Under the pieces are notes generated by a model. It had not been told where the DNA came from and did no database searches. It saw only the letters and a program-made list of their open reading frames with translations. From Neurospora crassa OR74A (taxonomy: Eukaryota; Ascomycota; Sordariomycetes; Sordariales; Sordariaceae): a stretch of 64,000 nt of DNA. Shown one piece after another: positions 31,846-43,090 of this stretch. A program made the position numbers and the translations under genes. The DNA is taken from assembly GCF_000182925.2 (NCBI RefSeq), contig NC_026501.1:2666001-2730000 (forward strand), in the 5' to 3' direction. How positions within the stretch are numbered: the stretch's first letter is position 1; the number at the start of each line of letters is the position of its first letter.

Positions 31846-34710
31846 ATGTCCCCTTTCGTCGTAACCTACCCGCCTCTGGAGCAGATCACCCAATTAAAGG
31901 ATACCAGTGTGACTTTTCACGCTGTGTTAGAGGTCCCCAAAACCCTTGCTCCTGGCTCGTGGCAGCTCGCGCTCTGGCATTCCACTGGTAGCTACAATGG
32001 TCGCAAGGCAAGCTGGGTCGAAACTCCCTTCGCCCCAAGTGGGCAGAGTGACTTCCCGTCGACCCTGCACGACCCTGCGGATCAGCTAATGCGCCTGCAC
32101 TTTACTGTCAATTTAACCGTGCAGTCAATGTTGAACTTCACCATCAAGTTCCGCCAGGGGCCTGACCATGATTGGAGATGGGTCCGCAACGAACAGGGTC
32201 TAGGTGATGGCTACATTGTGGTGGATGTTGGAGCGCCAGAAGGCAGCGATGATGAGGACTTGCCAGATCTGATCCACGGCTTGAACCCATCTCTTAAATG
32301 GAGTTCTCATCTAAGCCAATGTCCCGGGACTCGACTCTGGACCATTGAGGTTCCCGTGGACGGGGCTAAAGACGACGATAACTCGACTTTCAGCCATGTT
32401 CCGCTCGGCATTCCTTGGGGAGGGTTTCTGAGGTAAGGATTTCGGGCCTCCTGCGATAGCCGGTGTTCACAATCTTGTCCAGGTGCTGATCAGAGCGGCA
32501 ACAGGTGGTTCGCTTTGGTCAGAGACTGGTCTCCTTGGCTCGCTCCAAGACAGGGAAGATCGACTGTTGAACTAGATAAAGACGCACTACTTTGTTCGTT
32601 TCTCTCCAGCAAGGGCAAACACTTGGTCCTTTTGGGTTTCGCCGGTATCAACAATGCCGTCGATGGCATGACGCTGTTTCGCAACGACGAGTTTGGACGG
32701 GTGACCATCCATGTAGGCCTATAATCACAAGACAAGTATACAACCATCATCAACTAACCTTGATGGCCAGATTCGAAACGATAGCGCGAAAGCCGGTAGC
32801 GGTACTGTTTTAGTAGCGGTTGGCGACAACTTTGAGAGTGCCAATGCTGCTGTTATGTACCACGCTCGCGGCCTCGTCAGCACGGCTGACAGAGCTGGAG
32901 AGTCTTCTACGAAGCTGGAGAAGCTTAGTGACAATGTCGAGGCTAACTGGTACGAGAACTGGTATGATGGATTGGGCTATTGTGAGTGTGACAGTAGTCA
33001 ATATGCCCATGATGCAGTCTAACATGAGTACGTAGGTACGTGGAATGCCCTTGGCCAAAGGTTGACGGCGGAAAAGGTTATAAGGGCAGTAGATGCTCTG
33101 GCCGATAACAACATCAACATCAGCAACCTGATCATCGATGACAATTGGCAAGATATTGATTACCATGGAGATCAATGGCAGCAAGGTTGGAATGATTTCG
33201 AGGCTGAACCTAAAGCCTTTCCAAATGGTCTCACAGGACTGGTCTCCGAAATACGATCCAAGCACAAGAATATCGAGCACGTTGCTGTGTGGCATGCCCT
33301 TCTAGGGTATTGGGCAGGCATAGCACCCGATGGTAATCTTGCCAAACGCTACAGGACAATCGAGGTTGTGCGAGGCGAAGATAGCTCACGTAAGAACATT
33401 CCCCTTGGCGGTAAGATGACAGTCATCGCGAAGGAGGATATCCACAAGTTCTACGATGATTTCTATCGTTTTCTCTCCGAGAGTGGTGTGGCAGGAGTCA
33501 AGACCGATGCGCAGTTCATGGTCGACACTTGGGTATCGCCAAAGGTCCGACGCGAACTCATCCAACCGTACCTAGACAACTGGCTGCTCGCATCTCTTCG
33601 GTACTTTAGCGGGAGAGCCATATCTTGCATGTCCATGTCTCCTCAGATCATCTTTCATACACAACTTCCCCGCGGACGGCCCACGATGCTTTGCAGGAAC
33701 TCGGATGACTTCTTCCCCGACGTCCCATCTTCTCACCCCTGGCATGTCTGGGCAAATGCTCACAACAGCTTACTTACCCAACATCTGAACATCCTCCCAG
33801 ACTGGGACATGTTCCAAACTACTGGCGCATATGCCGGCTTTCACGCCGCCGCACGTTGTGTGAGCGGCGGTCCCATTTACATTACAGATGTTCCCGGCCA
33901 GTACGACCTCGATTTGATCAAGCAGATGACCGGTGTGACGCCAAGAGGCAGGACAGTCATTTTCCGTCCCAGCGTGCTTGGTCGTAGCCTTGACCAATAT
34001 GTCAACTACGATGATCTGTCTCTGCTCAAAATAAGCGCTTACAACGGCAGGGCGGTCACGGGCACTCCGATCATGGGCATCTTCAACGTATCCGGCCGTC
34101 CGCTCACAGAACTAATCCCTCTTGCCCGATTTTCGGGCGTCCTGCCATCGATGTGGTACGTGGTACGCTCTCATCAGAGTGGAAAGGTGACCGTGCCAGT
34201 TCAGACGACCTCCTCTGCCTCTCTGTTGACGGCATCTCTCGACAATGGCGGCTACGACATTCTTTCCGTCTTTCCCTTGTCACTCCACGAAACCGAGAGC
34301 AGAGGTCGTGTATACGTGGCTAGCCTGGGGCTGGTGGGAAAGATGACCGGATGCGCTGCTATGTTGAACCACAGCTCCGATCTGCTCGAGAACGGGCGGT
34401 TGTTCATAAGCACCAGGCTGAAGGCCTTGGGTGTACTAGGTGAGAAATTTCGGAACGACTTGATGAAAGCGTGACTGACGATTTACCGTGTTTAGGCATC
34501 TACATATCCCACCTTCCGGAGTTATCCATCCAAGACGAATTTATGGTCACAATTCAGGGCCAGCCCATCCCGCCTCATACGGTCACTGTCAACAGGATGG
34601 ATAGCCATGTCCTCGACATTGACATAGAATCTGCATGGAAAGAGATGGGCCTCGAGGCTGGCTGGTCAAATGAAGTGGAGGTCAAAGTCTACTTGACCTT
34701 GGAGAAGTGA
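31846..34710 (+). CDS. GH36 / raffinose-synthase (Sip1)-like glycoside hydrolase
   Basis: A member of the raffinose synthase/seed imbibition branch of glycoside hydrolase family 36; alpha-galactosidase or transglycosidase activity is plausible but not shown. Model: exons 31846-32432, 32496-32712, 32771-32981, 33036-34439, 34496-34710; 877 aa. Seen: N-terminal beta domain, ENWYDGLGYCTWNALGQRLT, the barrel strand LIIDDNWQDID, the nucleophile strand GVAGVKTDAQFMVDTW, the acid/base region CRNSDDFFPD and YITDVPGQYD, then a C-terminal beta domain. There is no signal peptide, so it is probably intracellular. The first splice is uncertain: only the unusual acceptor ending CAGAG at 32495 keeps the frame with the good donor at 32433. 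Other junctions are clean. Confidence 0.87.
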
Positions 34711-35168
34711 ATGCTCCGAGCGGTCGGCGACCAGACGACAGATCAGGCTCAGGGTGTGGTGAAGCACGTCATTGTGCGCTGTACACACAACTTCCGAAAA
34801 ATGAAATATTCGACTTTTGGGACCTTGAGGAACAGACCTATCCGCCCTAATGTATTCTTGTTATAGCCGATGCCTCACTTTCGCGCCGAAATCCTTGCTT
34901 GGACTCGGTGATGCTGACCATAGAAGAGGCTGTGCTTCTGGTTCCTGGCGCATTCTGTTTTCTATGCCTCATGATCTTCCGCCACCCACTCACGGTACCA
35001 TCAAAAGAATGTGTCTCATGGTAGTAGGCAAAATGTGATTATTTATGACCTGCAGTTCTTCAACCTCTGATGCTCAACGATTGCAGAAAGTCCGAAATTC
35101 GGACCACCAAAGAGAACTCTCTCTTGCTGAGACTATAGTTACTAACCTTACAACGCTTAGCATCAATT
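34711..35168. other. GH36 3' flank and tRNA upstream region
   Basis: No gene seen. The last bases precede the tRNA. Confidence 0.5.
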
Positions 35169-35242
35169 GGTCCGATGGTGTAGTTGGTTATCACGTCAGT
35201 CTAACACACTGAAGGTCCCCAGATCGAGCCTGGGTCGGATCA
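35169..35242 (+). tRNA. tRNA-Val (anticodon AAC)
   Basis: A 74-nt cloverleaf without intron. Acceptor stem GGTCCGA/TCGGATC (one G-U), D arm GTG/CAC with loop AGTTGG, anticodon stem TCAGT/ACTGA with loop CTAACAC (anticodon AAC), five-base variable loop, T stem CCCAG/CTGGG. The T loop reads ATCGAGC: position 54 is A instead of the near-universal T, though 55-58 (TCGA) are normal. A run of ten Ts starts at about 35251 and fits a Pol III terminator. The stems are fully paired, so this may still be functional despite the odd base. Confidence 0.92.
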
Positions 35243-35250
35243 AAAAAGAT

Positions 35251-35260
35251 ATTTTTTTTT
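35251..35260 (+). terminator. Pol III T-tract behind tRNA-Val
   Basis: Ten consecutive Ts nine bases past the tRNA 3' end, as expected for RNA polymerase III termination. Confidence 0.8.
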
Positions 35261-38200
35261 TCAATTTGGCTCCTCCTAACCTTGTCACAATGTCTCCTAT
35301 CCTTTGTCTCTTCTTTATCCTCGTTACCAAAATCTAGAGTCCCACGTTAACATCACTGTGGTCAGGTTGTCCGCATGGTCTGCTCACGACCAATGCTAAG
35401 ATGCAGCCAAGAGGTTTGGTGGTTGTTACGCGCGTCGTGGAGTGGCCAAAGGAGGCTGAGCTATTGCCCAACTCGCCCAGAAAGACCGCGAAAAGACGGG
35501 ATAGGAAGGTCGAAATACTGGGCTAGTCTTGGCCTATTTTCTACTGAGCAACCCTTAGGCTTTGAGAGCGAGGTTGACGATATGGAGATTGAGATGAATT
35601 AGGGATGGTGATCCGATCGATGCGTTGGTTATCTTGGACATGTCCACGACCGTTTCCACAATCGGAGCACGTGCGAAAACATGAACGTGCTGGCTTCTCT
35701 CCAAAATCTGACGAGTCCGTATCTGAATCCTTCAGGGGAATATCAGAGTTCGATACCTCACGGAAGTATTCTCACGGCAAAGGTTTCTGTCATGAAGATC
35801 CCAAGCAACCGTGGACTGTAACGTTCAGACACAGGCATGCTATGGAGTCTGAAAGCCAGAGTCTCACACACCCGTTACGTTTCGCAGAAAGATGGGGAAA
35901 AAGGCAAGCTTTGTATTCGATTTCTGCCTACTGTTTGTTATATGGGAGAAGGGAATGGAGCGGTTGAGTGTTGTATTCATGGGATTATCATTTGACTGAA
36001 TCGTTCAAGAAGACGCTGTTCTTCACTCAAGGATGGCGCTTTTTGTACCGAGCAAAATTGATGAATAAGATCGTTGGTTGTGAAAGAGGTTGCAGCAGAG
36101 AAAAAGACCGGTGCCACATTGAACAGGCGCTCGGCGTAACTTTAAACGTGATGGAACTATTTTTTTGGTGCTGAGCATCTTGTCGGTATTTAGCCTTTCC
36201 CACATCTTCATTCAAATGGAAGACCAGGACAACCCTATTTTACCTCTGCGGAGATAGCCGAAAGTGATGTGCATCCCAAAGATCATTGAACATCTCCAAC
36301 GACGGGGATGTTTCAGGTTTAGATTTCACGTCGCCTAGTCGCAAGAACCAGAAGGTCTGATGGGTATCCCCGCGCTTGTCATGCCGCCGTGCGAGGCCCG
36401 TGTAATTGTGAGGTTCAGAGAGGAAATTGATCAGGTTGAAGTATCGTCTACTGGCTAGTCTATGCTTTTTGACCCTCATGGTGCAGTCCAATACGTACTG
36501 GTTTGATGATTGTTAGCTCGAGACCTCAGGTCAGCTTCCCTAGGGCGTTGTCATGCTGTGAATATGCTTTTTCCAAGATAAATACAGATTTACACCGTAT
36601 TGGATCTTGTTGAGGCCTTTCGGACCTCTGTTCAGCCACTTATATAGTCCTTGAGAGGGTTGAGACAATTCGAAAGAGATCTCATCCAGCCAGTGCACCT
36701 AGGAGTACCGAGGTACCAAGCTAACAAACAGACCAGCACTACCTCTAGATTGCAAAGCCGCGGAGAGCGTGCCCTGCGTGGGTACCTATGTTGTAGCTGG
36801 ATGAGCTCGCCAACTTTCTTTCCGTCAAGTTGGCATTTAGGTGCACTTGGGCCCCCCTGGTGCATGATGAAAGACGACCGTTCAGCCAAAGAGGTCTGGA
36901 AGGTCTCTGAACCAAGTTTGACATGCGACACCCTGACGAAACCAGAAACCTCATGTTTCGTAACGGAACATGGAAGGTTCCTTCAGGGGGAAATAGATGG
37001 TAGTATTCTGGGATGATGCTACAAGCCCAACCACAATCTGTCCGCACAACTATCCTTGAGATGCCCGGACGGGATGATATAGAAATGATGAAAAAGATAT
37101 CCGAACAAAGAGAGACGCAGGGTGCCAAGATGTTGGGGTAGGCGGGGGTGGACTGCAAAGTACCCCAGAATTTAAGCACGTCTGCAACTCTGCACCAGGG
37201 TGCATATACATGGCCAGCACCGGGCATAGCGTGGACGTCTGCAAGCGGAACTCTCGACAGAGCAACGATGTGTACATATAGCCCGCCCTTCCACGTGGAC
37301 GGTGAAGACTGAATGCAGCATGTTAAGAGACAAGGCGGCAGTGCGTCATCCCGTACCCTTGCAACATCATTGCATGCCTCAGTCGCTTCGGCTGGTCAAG
37401 TCATCCGAATGGAAGTTATAAAGCACAGATGAGCGGCCATCCCTGTCGACTTCGTTGCTGCCCTCTTGCCCTGTTTTCCTTTTCCAGAGGCTCCGCCAAT
37501 CCCGTCCGTCTCTTCCGGGGTGAAGACCTTCGACAATTCGACCCACCCCTCCCTCGTAGTGTCGAGCGACCCTTTTGTGACCAAGGGGAAAAAGCAAGTG
37601 GAGGCATGTCCCAATCCCCCAGTGTCCCCCAGCCCCGTCACTGTGGCTTTGCTTTGACTTACTACGCTTGCCATGCACATGATGAGCAAAAGCGATTGTG
37701 AAGGGGCAGACTTTCACTGTAGGATGCGTGGACTCGTCTTGTCATTGACACCGTGGATCGAGGACAAGAGGATCGATGCGTTCAACGTAACCGGGCAGCC
37801 GGGCAATTGTGTAGATCGAGTCAAATGGATGAATAATGAAACCAGGATTCGACATGCAAGTTTCGTTCCCGTCTTCAGTCTCACTGAAAGCACCTAGTTC
37901 CATGCTTTTACACCACACAGTTCTCGCAAATCTCTTGCAAACCCCTAAGACCCAATTTGAATAGTGCACAACCACCTGGCATACAGCTGAGGTACACGCA
38001 GAGGTAGGTAGCGCTTTCCCATCCTCCATTCCACTTCGTATCCTTTTCCCCATTCTGCTCCATGCTGGCACCAGCAGTGCGCAACAATCTCGGGAATTCC
38101 CCGTTTCGACAATCACCCACGACCAACACTTCTCCCTTTAGCGCTTGTGGTGGCCTGGCGACTGACCGTGCGCTGCAGAGCCTTAACAATTTACCACTTT

Positions 38201-38700
38201 CCATTCTCACTGCACACTTTCACTTCAGTTACCTTTCTCGCTCATAGGTGCTGCAGTCTCGAGTCGCCGCCGCTGCACCTGCACCTTCCCTCTGCAAGTT
38301 CGCATCGTTTTGCCGCTCAGCAGGTCCCTCTTCTCCACCTTCCGGGCTTATCACGCTTCTAACCTCCGGCTTCCATCAACCATTCATACATCAGCACTCG
38401 CCTCGGGCGTCCTACCCGCTTACGTTGCTTTTGGTAGCCCTTCGTCAGCATCTTCCCCAAGCCTTCCGAAAGGCTTTTGCGCATTTTGCCCACGACCTCG
38501 CTCATCCTTCTTCTTGTCCTCGGCGAACCATTCCTTGCTCTCTGAGCTCTGGTAACCTAAGGACACAGCAGGTTTCTCCACGGACTGGTGAAGGCTGCGT
38601 GCGCTACTCAATCTCTACCTAATGGACACCCTGCGCCAGTAATTCGTACCCCGTCGCCACTCGAATCTCATCGGCATCTCATCTGTCGACAGTCGGCAAA
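35261..38700. other. 3.4-kb gene-free region
   Basis: No gene recognised. Many short ORFs overlap in all frames with no family features; the longest (36745-37227, - strand) looks random. Base composition seems normal rather than strongly AT-rich, so this is not an obvious RIP-mutated repeat. The right 600 bases form the C/T-rich leader and promoter of the RING gene. Confidence 0.5.
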
Positions 38701-40163
38701 ATGGTTGTTTTTGTTAATCCAGCCATATTGGAAGGGGCGCGCGCCGTGGCGAGGCAGGTCGCCGAAACTGGTACTTCGATACTTACCTCAACAGTAGCGT
38801 CGGCGACGGCCTCGGCAATTTCGACAAGCGGCAGCTCATCTGTGATAACCGCTTCATTAACATCAATATCGCCTACTGTCACTCCTCCATCCGCCACTTC
38901 CAATTCCGCATCCGGGGATACCGATTCAAAGGATGAGAAAGGAGGGTCGTCGCCGCTCTTGTTTTTTGTAGCATTGGGCTTCGGTGTTGTTTTTACCAAC
39001 CTCTGGTGGGTTTTTTGTGTGCCTCGCCATGTACTGTCAAATGGGCAGCTAACCCGGGCTGCAGGATCATTGTGGGCGTCAAGTACTGCTTTCGATACAA
39101 TGCCCGAACTCGTCAAATGCGCCTAGCGGAGGAGGGCGACCAGATTAACCTGGAGGCCATGCCTCGGCCGCACCGACGCCGTCGTGAGAAGAAACTAATG
39201 ACAATAGACGAAGTCAACGAGAAATTCCCCATGCTCAAGTACAAAACTTGGGTCGCAAGCCGAGCGCGGGATGGTTTACCCACCAGCGGTGGCGTTTCAG
39301 CGCCCAGCCGACCGAATAGTATTCATGACGCGGACGCTATCTCTCGAGAGTTGCCCAACAAGGAGCGTATGTCGACCGAGGGCCGGCCAACGACAAGCCA
39401 AGTCGAACGTGCTGATCGGGACCCGAAGACTCCACAACATGAAGCCAAGGAGAGCACCTCCAGCACTGTGCCTTTGACCCATGCTGTCTCAGAAGCAACG
39501 ACGCCACCGAAGGAAGCACGGGTTTCGCACGACGAGGGCGAAGAGGAGGAGGATCCGATTGACGCCGCATTGCCGCCGGAGTGCGAGGGCACCTCTGGTG
39601 ATACCTGTGCTATTTGCATTGACACCTTGGAAGACGACGACGACGTGCGTGGGTTGACTTGTGGACATGCTTTCCACGCGGCATGCCTTGACCCATGGTT
39701 GACGAGCAGGCGAGCATGCTGTCCGTTGTGCAAGGCCGATTACTACACTCCTAAGCCACGCGCAGCCGGCGAACCAGTCGATGGCCAGCCTGGCGTGATT
39801 CATGTCACTTTATCCAACGACCCACGATCCAATCGTATGAACCTGCCAAACAGACCGAGACGTGCTTTGTTCGGCCTGGGTCGTCCAGCAAGGACGGTGT
39901 ATGTGGTGTCCAGCAATGATCAACGAGGGTCTCGGCGGCGTCATGGCGAGCGAAGACGGGACAACAACGGTGCTTCTAGTCAACCTGGCTCTTCACCCCA
40001 AGCTTCTTCGGATCGTGCCGAGGGTGGGAGTGTGTTTGCAAATCTTAGGGCTGCATTCCCCCACTTTCGTCGCAGCAACGGGGGGCAAATCGCGGACGCA
40101 AATTCCAACCCAACTATGACGCCTTCTAATCTTGAAGCGGGAGTCCGACCTGGGGCGAGTTAA
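38701..40163 (+). CDS. Membrane-anchored RING-H2 protein, putative E3 ubiquitin ligase
   Basis: Likely a ubiquitin ligase of a fungal membrane; substrate and compartment unknown. Model: exons 38701-39005 and 39065-40163, intron 39006-39064; 467 aa. In order: a Ser/Thr-rich N-terminal region (about 25-85) without clear signal peptide, one membrane helix (LLFFVALGFGVVFTNLWIIV, about 86-106) that spans the splice, a basic segment (RPHRRRREKK), a low-complexity acidic region, the RING-H2 domain CAICIDTLEDDDDVRGL followed by TCGHAFHAACLDPWL and CCPLCKADY (about 265-310), and a long Arg/Ser-rich tail. The cysteine/histidine spacing is that of C3H2C3 RINGs. The architecture fits fungal Asi/ATL-like proteins, but I assign no orthologue. 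Confidence 0.88.
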
Positions 40164-41039
40164 GTCCGGCGATACGAATTTGAAAGACTGGTGACTACGC
40201 CGCTCTGTGCGAAGCTGATTTCTACACCGATATCCGTCTGTTTCACCTGCCGCATCTCGAGTCTTACATTATCCGTTACCGATGTCCATTGGTAGTATCA
40301 GCCGAAAGATGGAGTGGCGTTGCTGCGAGGAGCACCTCTGCTCTCCAGCAGCAACCAGCGATCGGGTTGGATTCACGCATATGGGACGAAATTGAAAGGA
40401 CGACGCACGATGAACGACACTGCCGGTTCGAGCAGGATGTTACCTACGATCTTTTCGTAGGACAATCATGGCTTGCAAATTTGGCAAAGCGAGCAGGTCA
40501 GTGCACAAGATGTATAGCAGTGTGTATTGGTCTCGGTGCATATAAGGTCGGTTGGCCGGAATGTGGTGCTCCACGATGGGCGTGTGTGGCTTTGGTTGTT
40601 ATTGATGGGAAGGGATGGGATAGCATGGAGTTTATTGGGATGGAATCTTGGTTTATTTTGTACATTGGATGATATTGGAGACCTCACCTCATTGTTGAGC
40701 GGACATTTTGATTATAAATTGACTACGGCACCTTTCATGGACATGCGCACCTGGTCATTTTGGAGAAATAGGGACGAGTGACTGGAGCCAGATTCAGCCG
40801 GCTAGAGTGGAGTGAACATGCAATGAATCATTCCGAGTCAACCCGAAGCTTTCTGTGTTGTCACGGATTTCGTTATTCGTGATACGTTTAAGAATGTACA
40901 GAAAGTTCGCGCCTCATTCTGGGCGTTTTCTTTCTCGAACTCATCCAGAGGCACGTCACACCATGGGAAGCGCGTTGGCACTGAGAGGACACCAAATAAC
41001 CTAGCAAAGTCCCAAAACAGCCCTTACTGTCCGGGTTGC
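40164..41039. other. Gap between convergent RING and GPALPP genes
   Basis: 3' flanks, 876 bp. ORFs in several frames appear to be chance. Confidence 0.5.
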
Positions 41040-42299
41040 TCATAGATATTTCCCAGATTGAAACCGATCCCCAAAATTCGCCGCGCGATTCAACAGATCC
41101 TTCCTCTGCGTATGGCTAATCCTGCCTCCAACCGCCATATCCTTCTCGCGATCAAACGCCCGCTTGCTCGGGTCATCTTCATCATCAACGTCCTGCTTCC
41201 CATACTTATTCGCCGGTCTGCTAGGCGCAGAAGAACTCGAGGTCAGTTTCTTCTTTCCCGCCGCAATGGCAGCTTGGTGTTCCTCCACTAGACTCCGTCC
41301 CCGCGTTTGTTCAGTATAGGAACGGACTCTTTCTTCGTCCAGGTTTTTTGGCCCGACAGTGTTTGAGACGGAGGCGGTTTTTGAGGAGGAATAGGAAGAA
41401 GCTGCAGTAGATGACGGGTCTTCCCGACCCAACACCGCCGCTGCCAACCGCTTGATTTTTTCTTCAGGCGTCTCCGTCCATATGTTGCTTACTCCGCTTG
41501 ATTTTTCCGTGGCGGCAGAGCGCCCGCTAGCGAACTTGCGCGACTTGAGCTTTGTCGGGTCTGGGGCACGGTAGCTACTACTGGTGGGCGGTGCGATCAT
41601 CCAGTCGTCGCGCTTGGGGGTTTGGAGTTCTTCGGCTCGATCTTGTTGCTGGGCGAAGGAAGGGTAGTGGGGACCACTGCCGTGGCTATTCTTTGAGCTG
41701 GCGGCTGGTCGTGAGCCGGGGAGGGCGGGGCCGTAGCCATCGTCTGAATCCGAGTCTGAGTTGGAGTCTGAGTCGGCATTGGGATCCGTGGTTGGACGCT
41801 CAGAGAGGTCGGCGGGTGGAAAGGCAGGGCCGTAGATACGCTTGGGAGCAGTAGAAGCGGCGGAGGCGGGAGGTGCGGTTGGGCCTGTTGATGATCCTAC
41901 GGCAGGACCAATATCATCATCGTCTGAATCTTCGAGGGGGATTTCATCGATGTTCCTCGTTGTGGGTGATGGTCGTGGAAGAGAGGGACCGATCGGCTGC
42001 GTGGTGGGCTTTGCAACACTATTTTCGTCTTCCTCCGATGGACTGGGTGGTCGGGAAGGGCCTATTGATGGTCGCGGTGGTGCAGCAGATGGGCCAATGC
42101 TAGATGGAGAATATGAGCGATTGGGATTGGGTGCGCTGGGCCCAAAGTCATTGTCGGAGTCGTCATCATCAAGTGGGAGTTCGTCTGGGTTGCTGTCTGG
42201 TCGCGATATCTTGGTCGGAGGAGAGGCTGACTCTTCGTCTTTGGAGTCGTGTTTGCGCTTTTGAAGATGGGGAGGGAGTTGGGGGCCGATGGATGCCAT
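41040..42299 (-). CDS. GPALPP-motif protein (DUF3752 type), probably nuclear
   Basis: The family is known from its repeated G-P-A-x-P-P motifs and a conserved C-terminal region; its molecular role is not well known. A single 419-aa exon. Seen: eight spaced copies of an I/Y/F-G-P motif (IGPQLPP, FGPSAP, IGPSAAPP, IGPSRPP, IGPSLPRP, IGPAVG, YGPAFPP, YGPALPG) within Ser/Asp-rich low-complexity sequence over the first 195 residues. Then come RDDWMIAPPTSS, WTETPEEKIKRLAAAVLG and the C-terminal block RAFDREKDMAVGGRISHTQR followed by KDLLNRAANFGDRF. A basic KRKHD near the start could be a nuclear signal. No intron. Confidence 0.9.
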   Translation of the reverse strand: MASIGPQLPPHLQKRKHDSKDEESASPPTKISRPDSNPDELPLDDDDSDNDFGPSAPNPNRSYSPSSIGPSAAPPRPSIGPSRPPSPSEEDENSVAKPTTQPIGPSLPRPSPTTRNIDEIPLEDSDDDDIGPAVGSSTGPTAPPASAASTAPKRIYGPAFPPADLSERPTTDPNADSDSNSDSDSDDGYGPALPGSRPAASSKNSHGSGPHYPSFAQQQDRAEELQTPKRDDWMIAPPTSSSYRAPDPTKLKSRKFASGRSAATEKSSGVSNIWTETPEEKIKRLAAAVLGREDPSSTAASSYSSSKTASVSNTVGPKNLDEERVRSYTEQTRGRSLVEEHQAAIAAGKKKLTSSSSAPSRPANKYGKQDVDDEDDPSKRAFDREKDMAVGGRISHTQRKDLLNRAANFGDRFQSGKYL

Positions 42300-43090
42300 G
42301 CCTCGCGGTGGCGATGTAGATTATGTGGTACAGTAGAGTTCTAGTTGACAGTTTCAGACACAAGCGTTAAAATTGTAGATGTTAAAATAGAAGATGTCGG
42401 TGGCCGTTAAGTTATGAAGGCGAGGATGGAAGGAAACACAGATCAAATTGTCGCTACTGTTGTTCCCTTATGATGCAAGCCTGTCCCTGAGGTGATAAGG
42501 TCTTATCGATAACTGCGCACACACTGCCCCTGAGCGCCCCCTGGTAACTGTAAGTACCTCTACCTCCAGGTAGCTTGCGGGGGTTTTATCGGGCGCCAAA
42601 CCTCACTGTTGACGTTAGCACATGGCAGGCCTGACAGTGAGTGAGTGGTCATGGAGCCCAGAACCGAGCTAGGTACCTGAAGCTTCCACTTCCTTGCAGT
42701 GACTCGGTCCAGCAGCTGAGGTGAAGGAAGCTCCCGTCGATTTCCCGTCTTGCGCCTTGGAGTCACCTCATCGACAAACGAATGCGCAGAAATCCGACAA
42801 ACTCTGGGTTGTGTAGTTGGTTTGGAGTTGTCAATCACCACAAAGCCTCTGTATCTCCGATTCGCCGTTCATCATTCCCTCCCCCCGGCGTCGTTCACTA
42901 CCTGGGTGCCTAGATCCATCATCCATCAAGTTAGAAGACGGGAGCTATTACCTATAACTACAACGAGAGCGCCACCGTTGGGCAGACTTGGAAACACTAC
43001 GCTCAAGATTACCACGAGGGCAGAGGTCGCACACCTTTTGGGCGAACACACCGACTGTACTGAAAACATGCGCTGCCTTGGTTATCCCCG
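42300..43090. promoter_or_regulatory. Bidirectional promoter region, GPALPP gene / vps8
   Basis: 791 bp between two divergent start codons. Contains TAAGTACCTCTACCTCCAGG around 42551-42570, one of several TACCT-type words in this window. No other gene. Confidence 0.5.

Noticed and set aside
36745-37227. 160-codon ORF in the 35-38 kb region
   Set aside because: Overlapping ORFs exist in other frames, and there is no family signature, splice support or fitting start context.
41842-42264. Gly/Ser-rich ORF opposite the GPALPP gene
   Set aside because: Antisense shadow of the low-complexity repeats.
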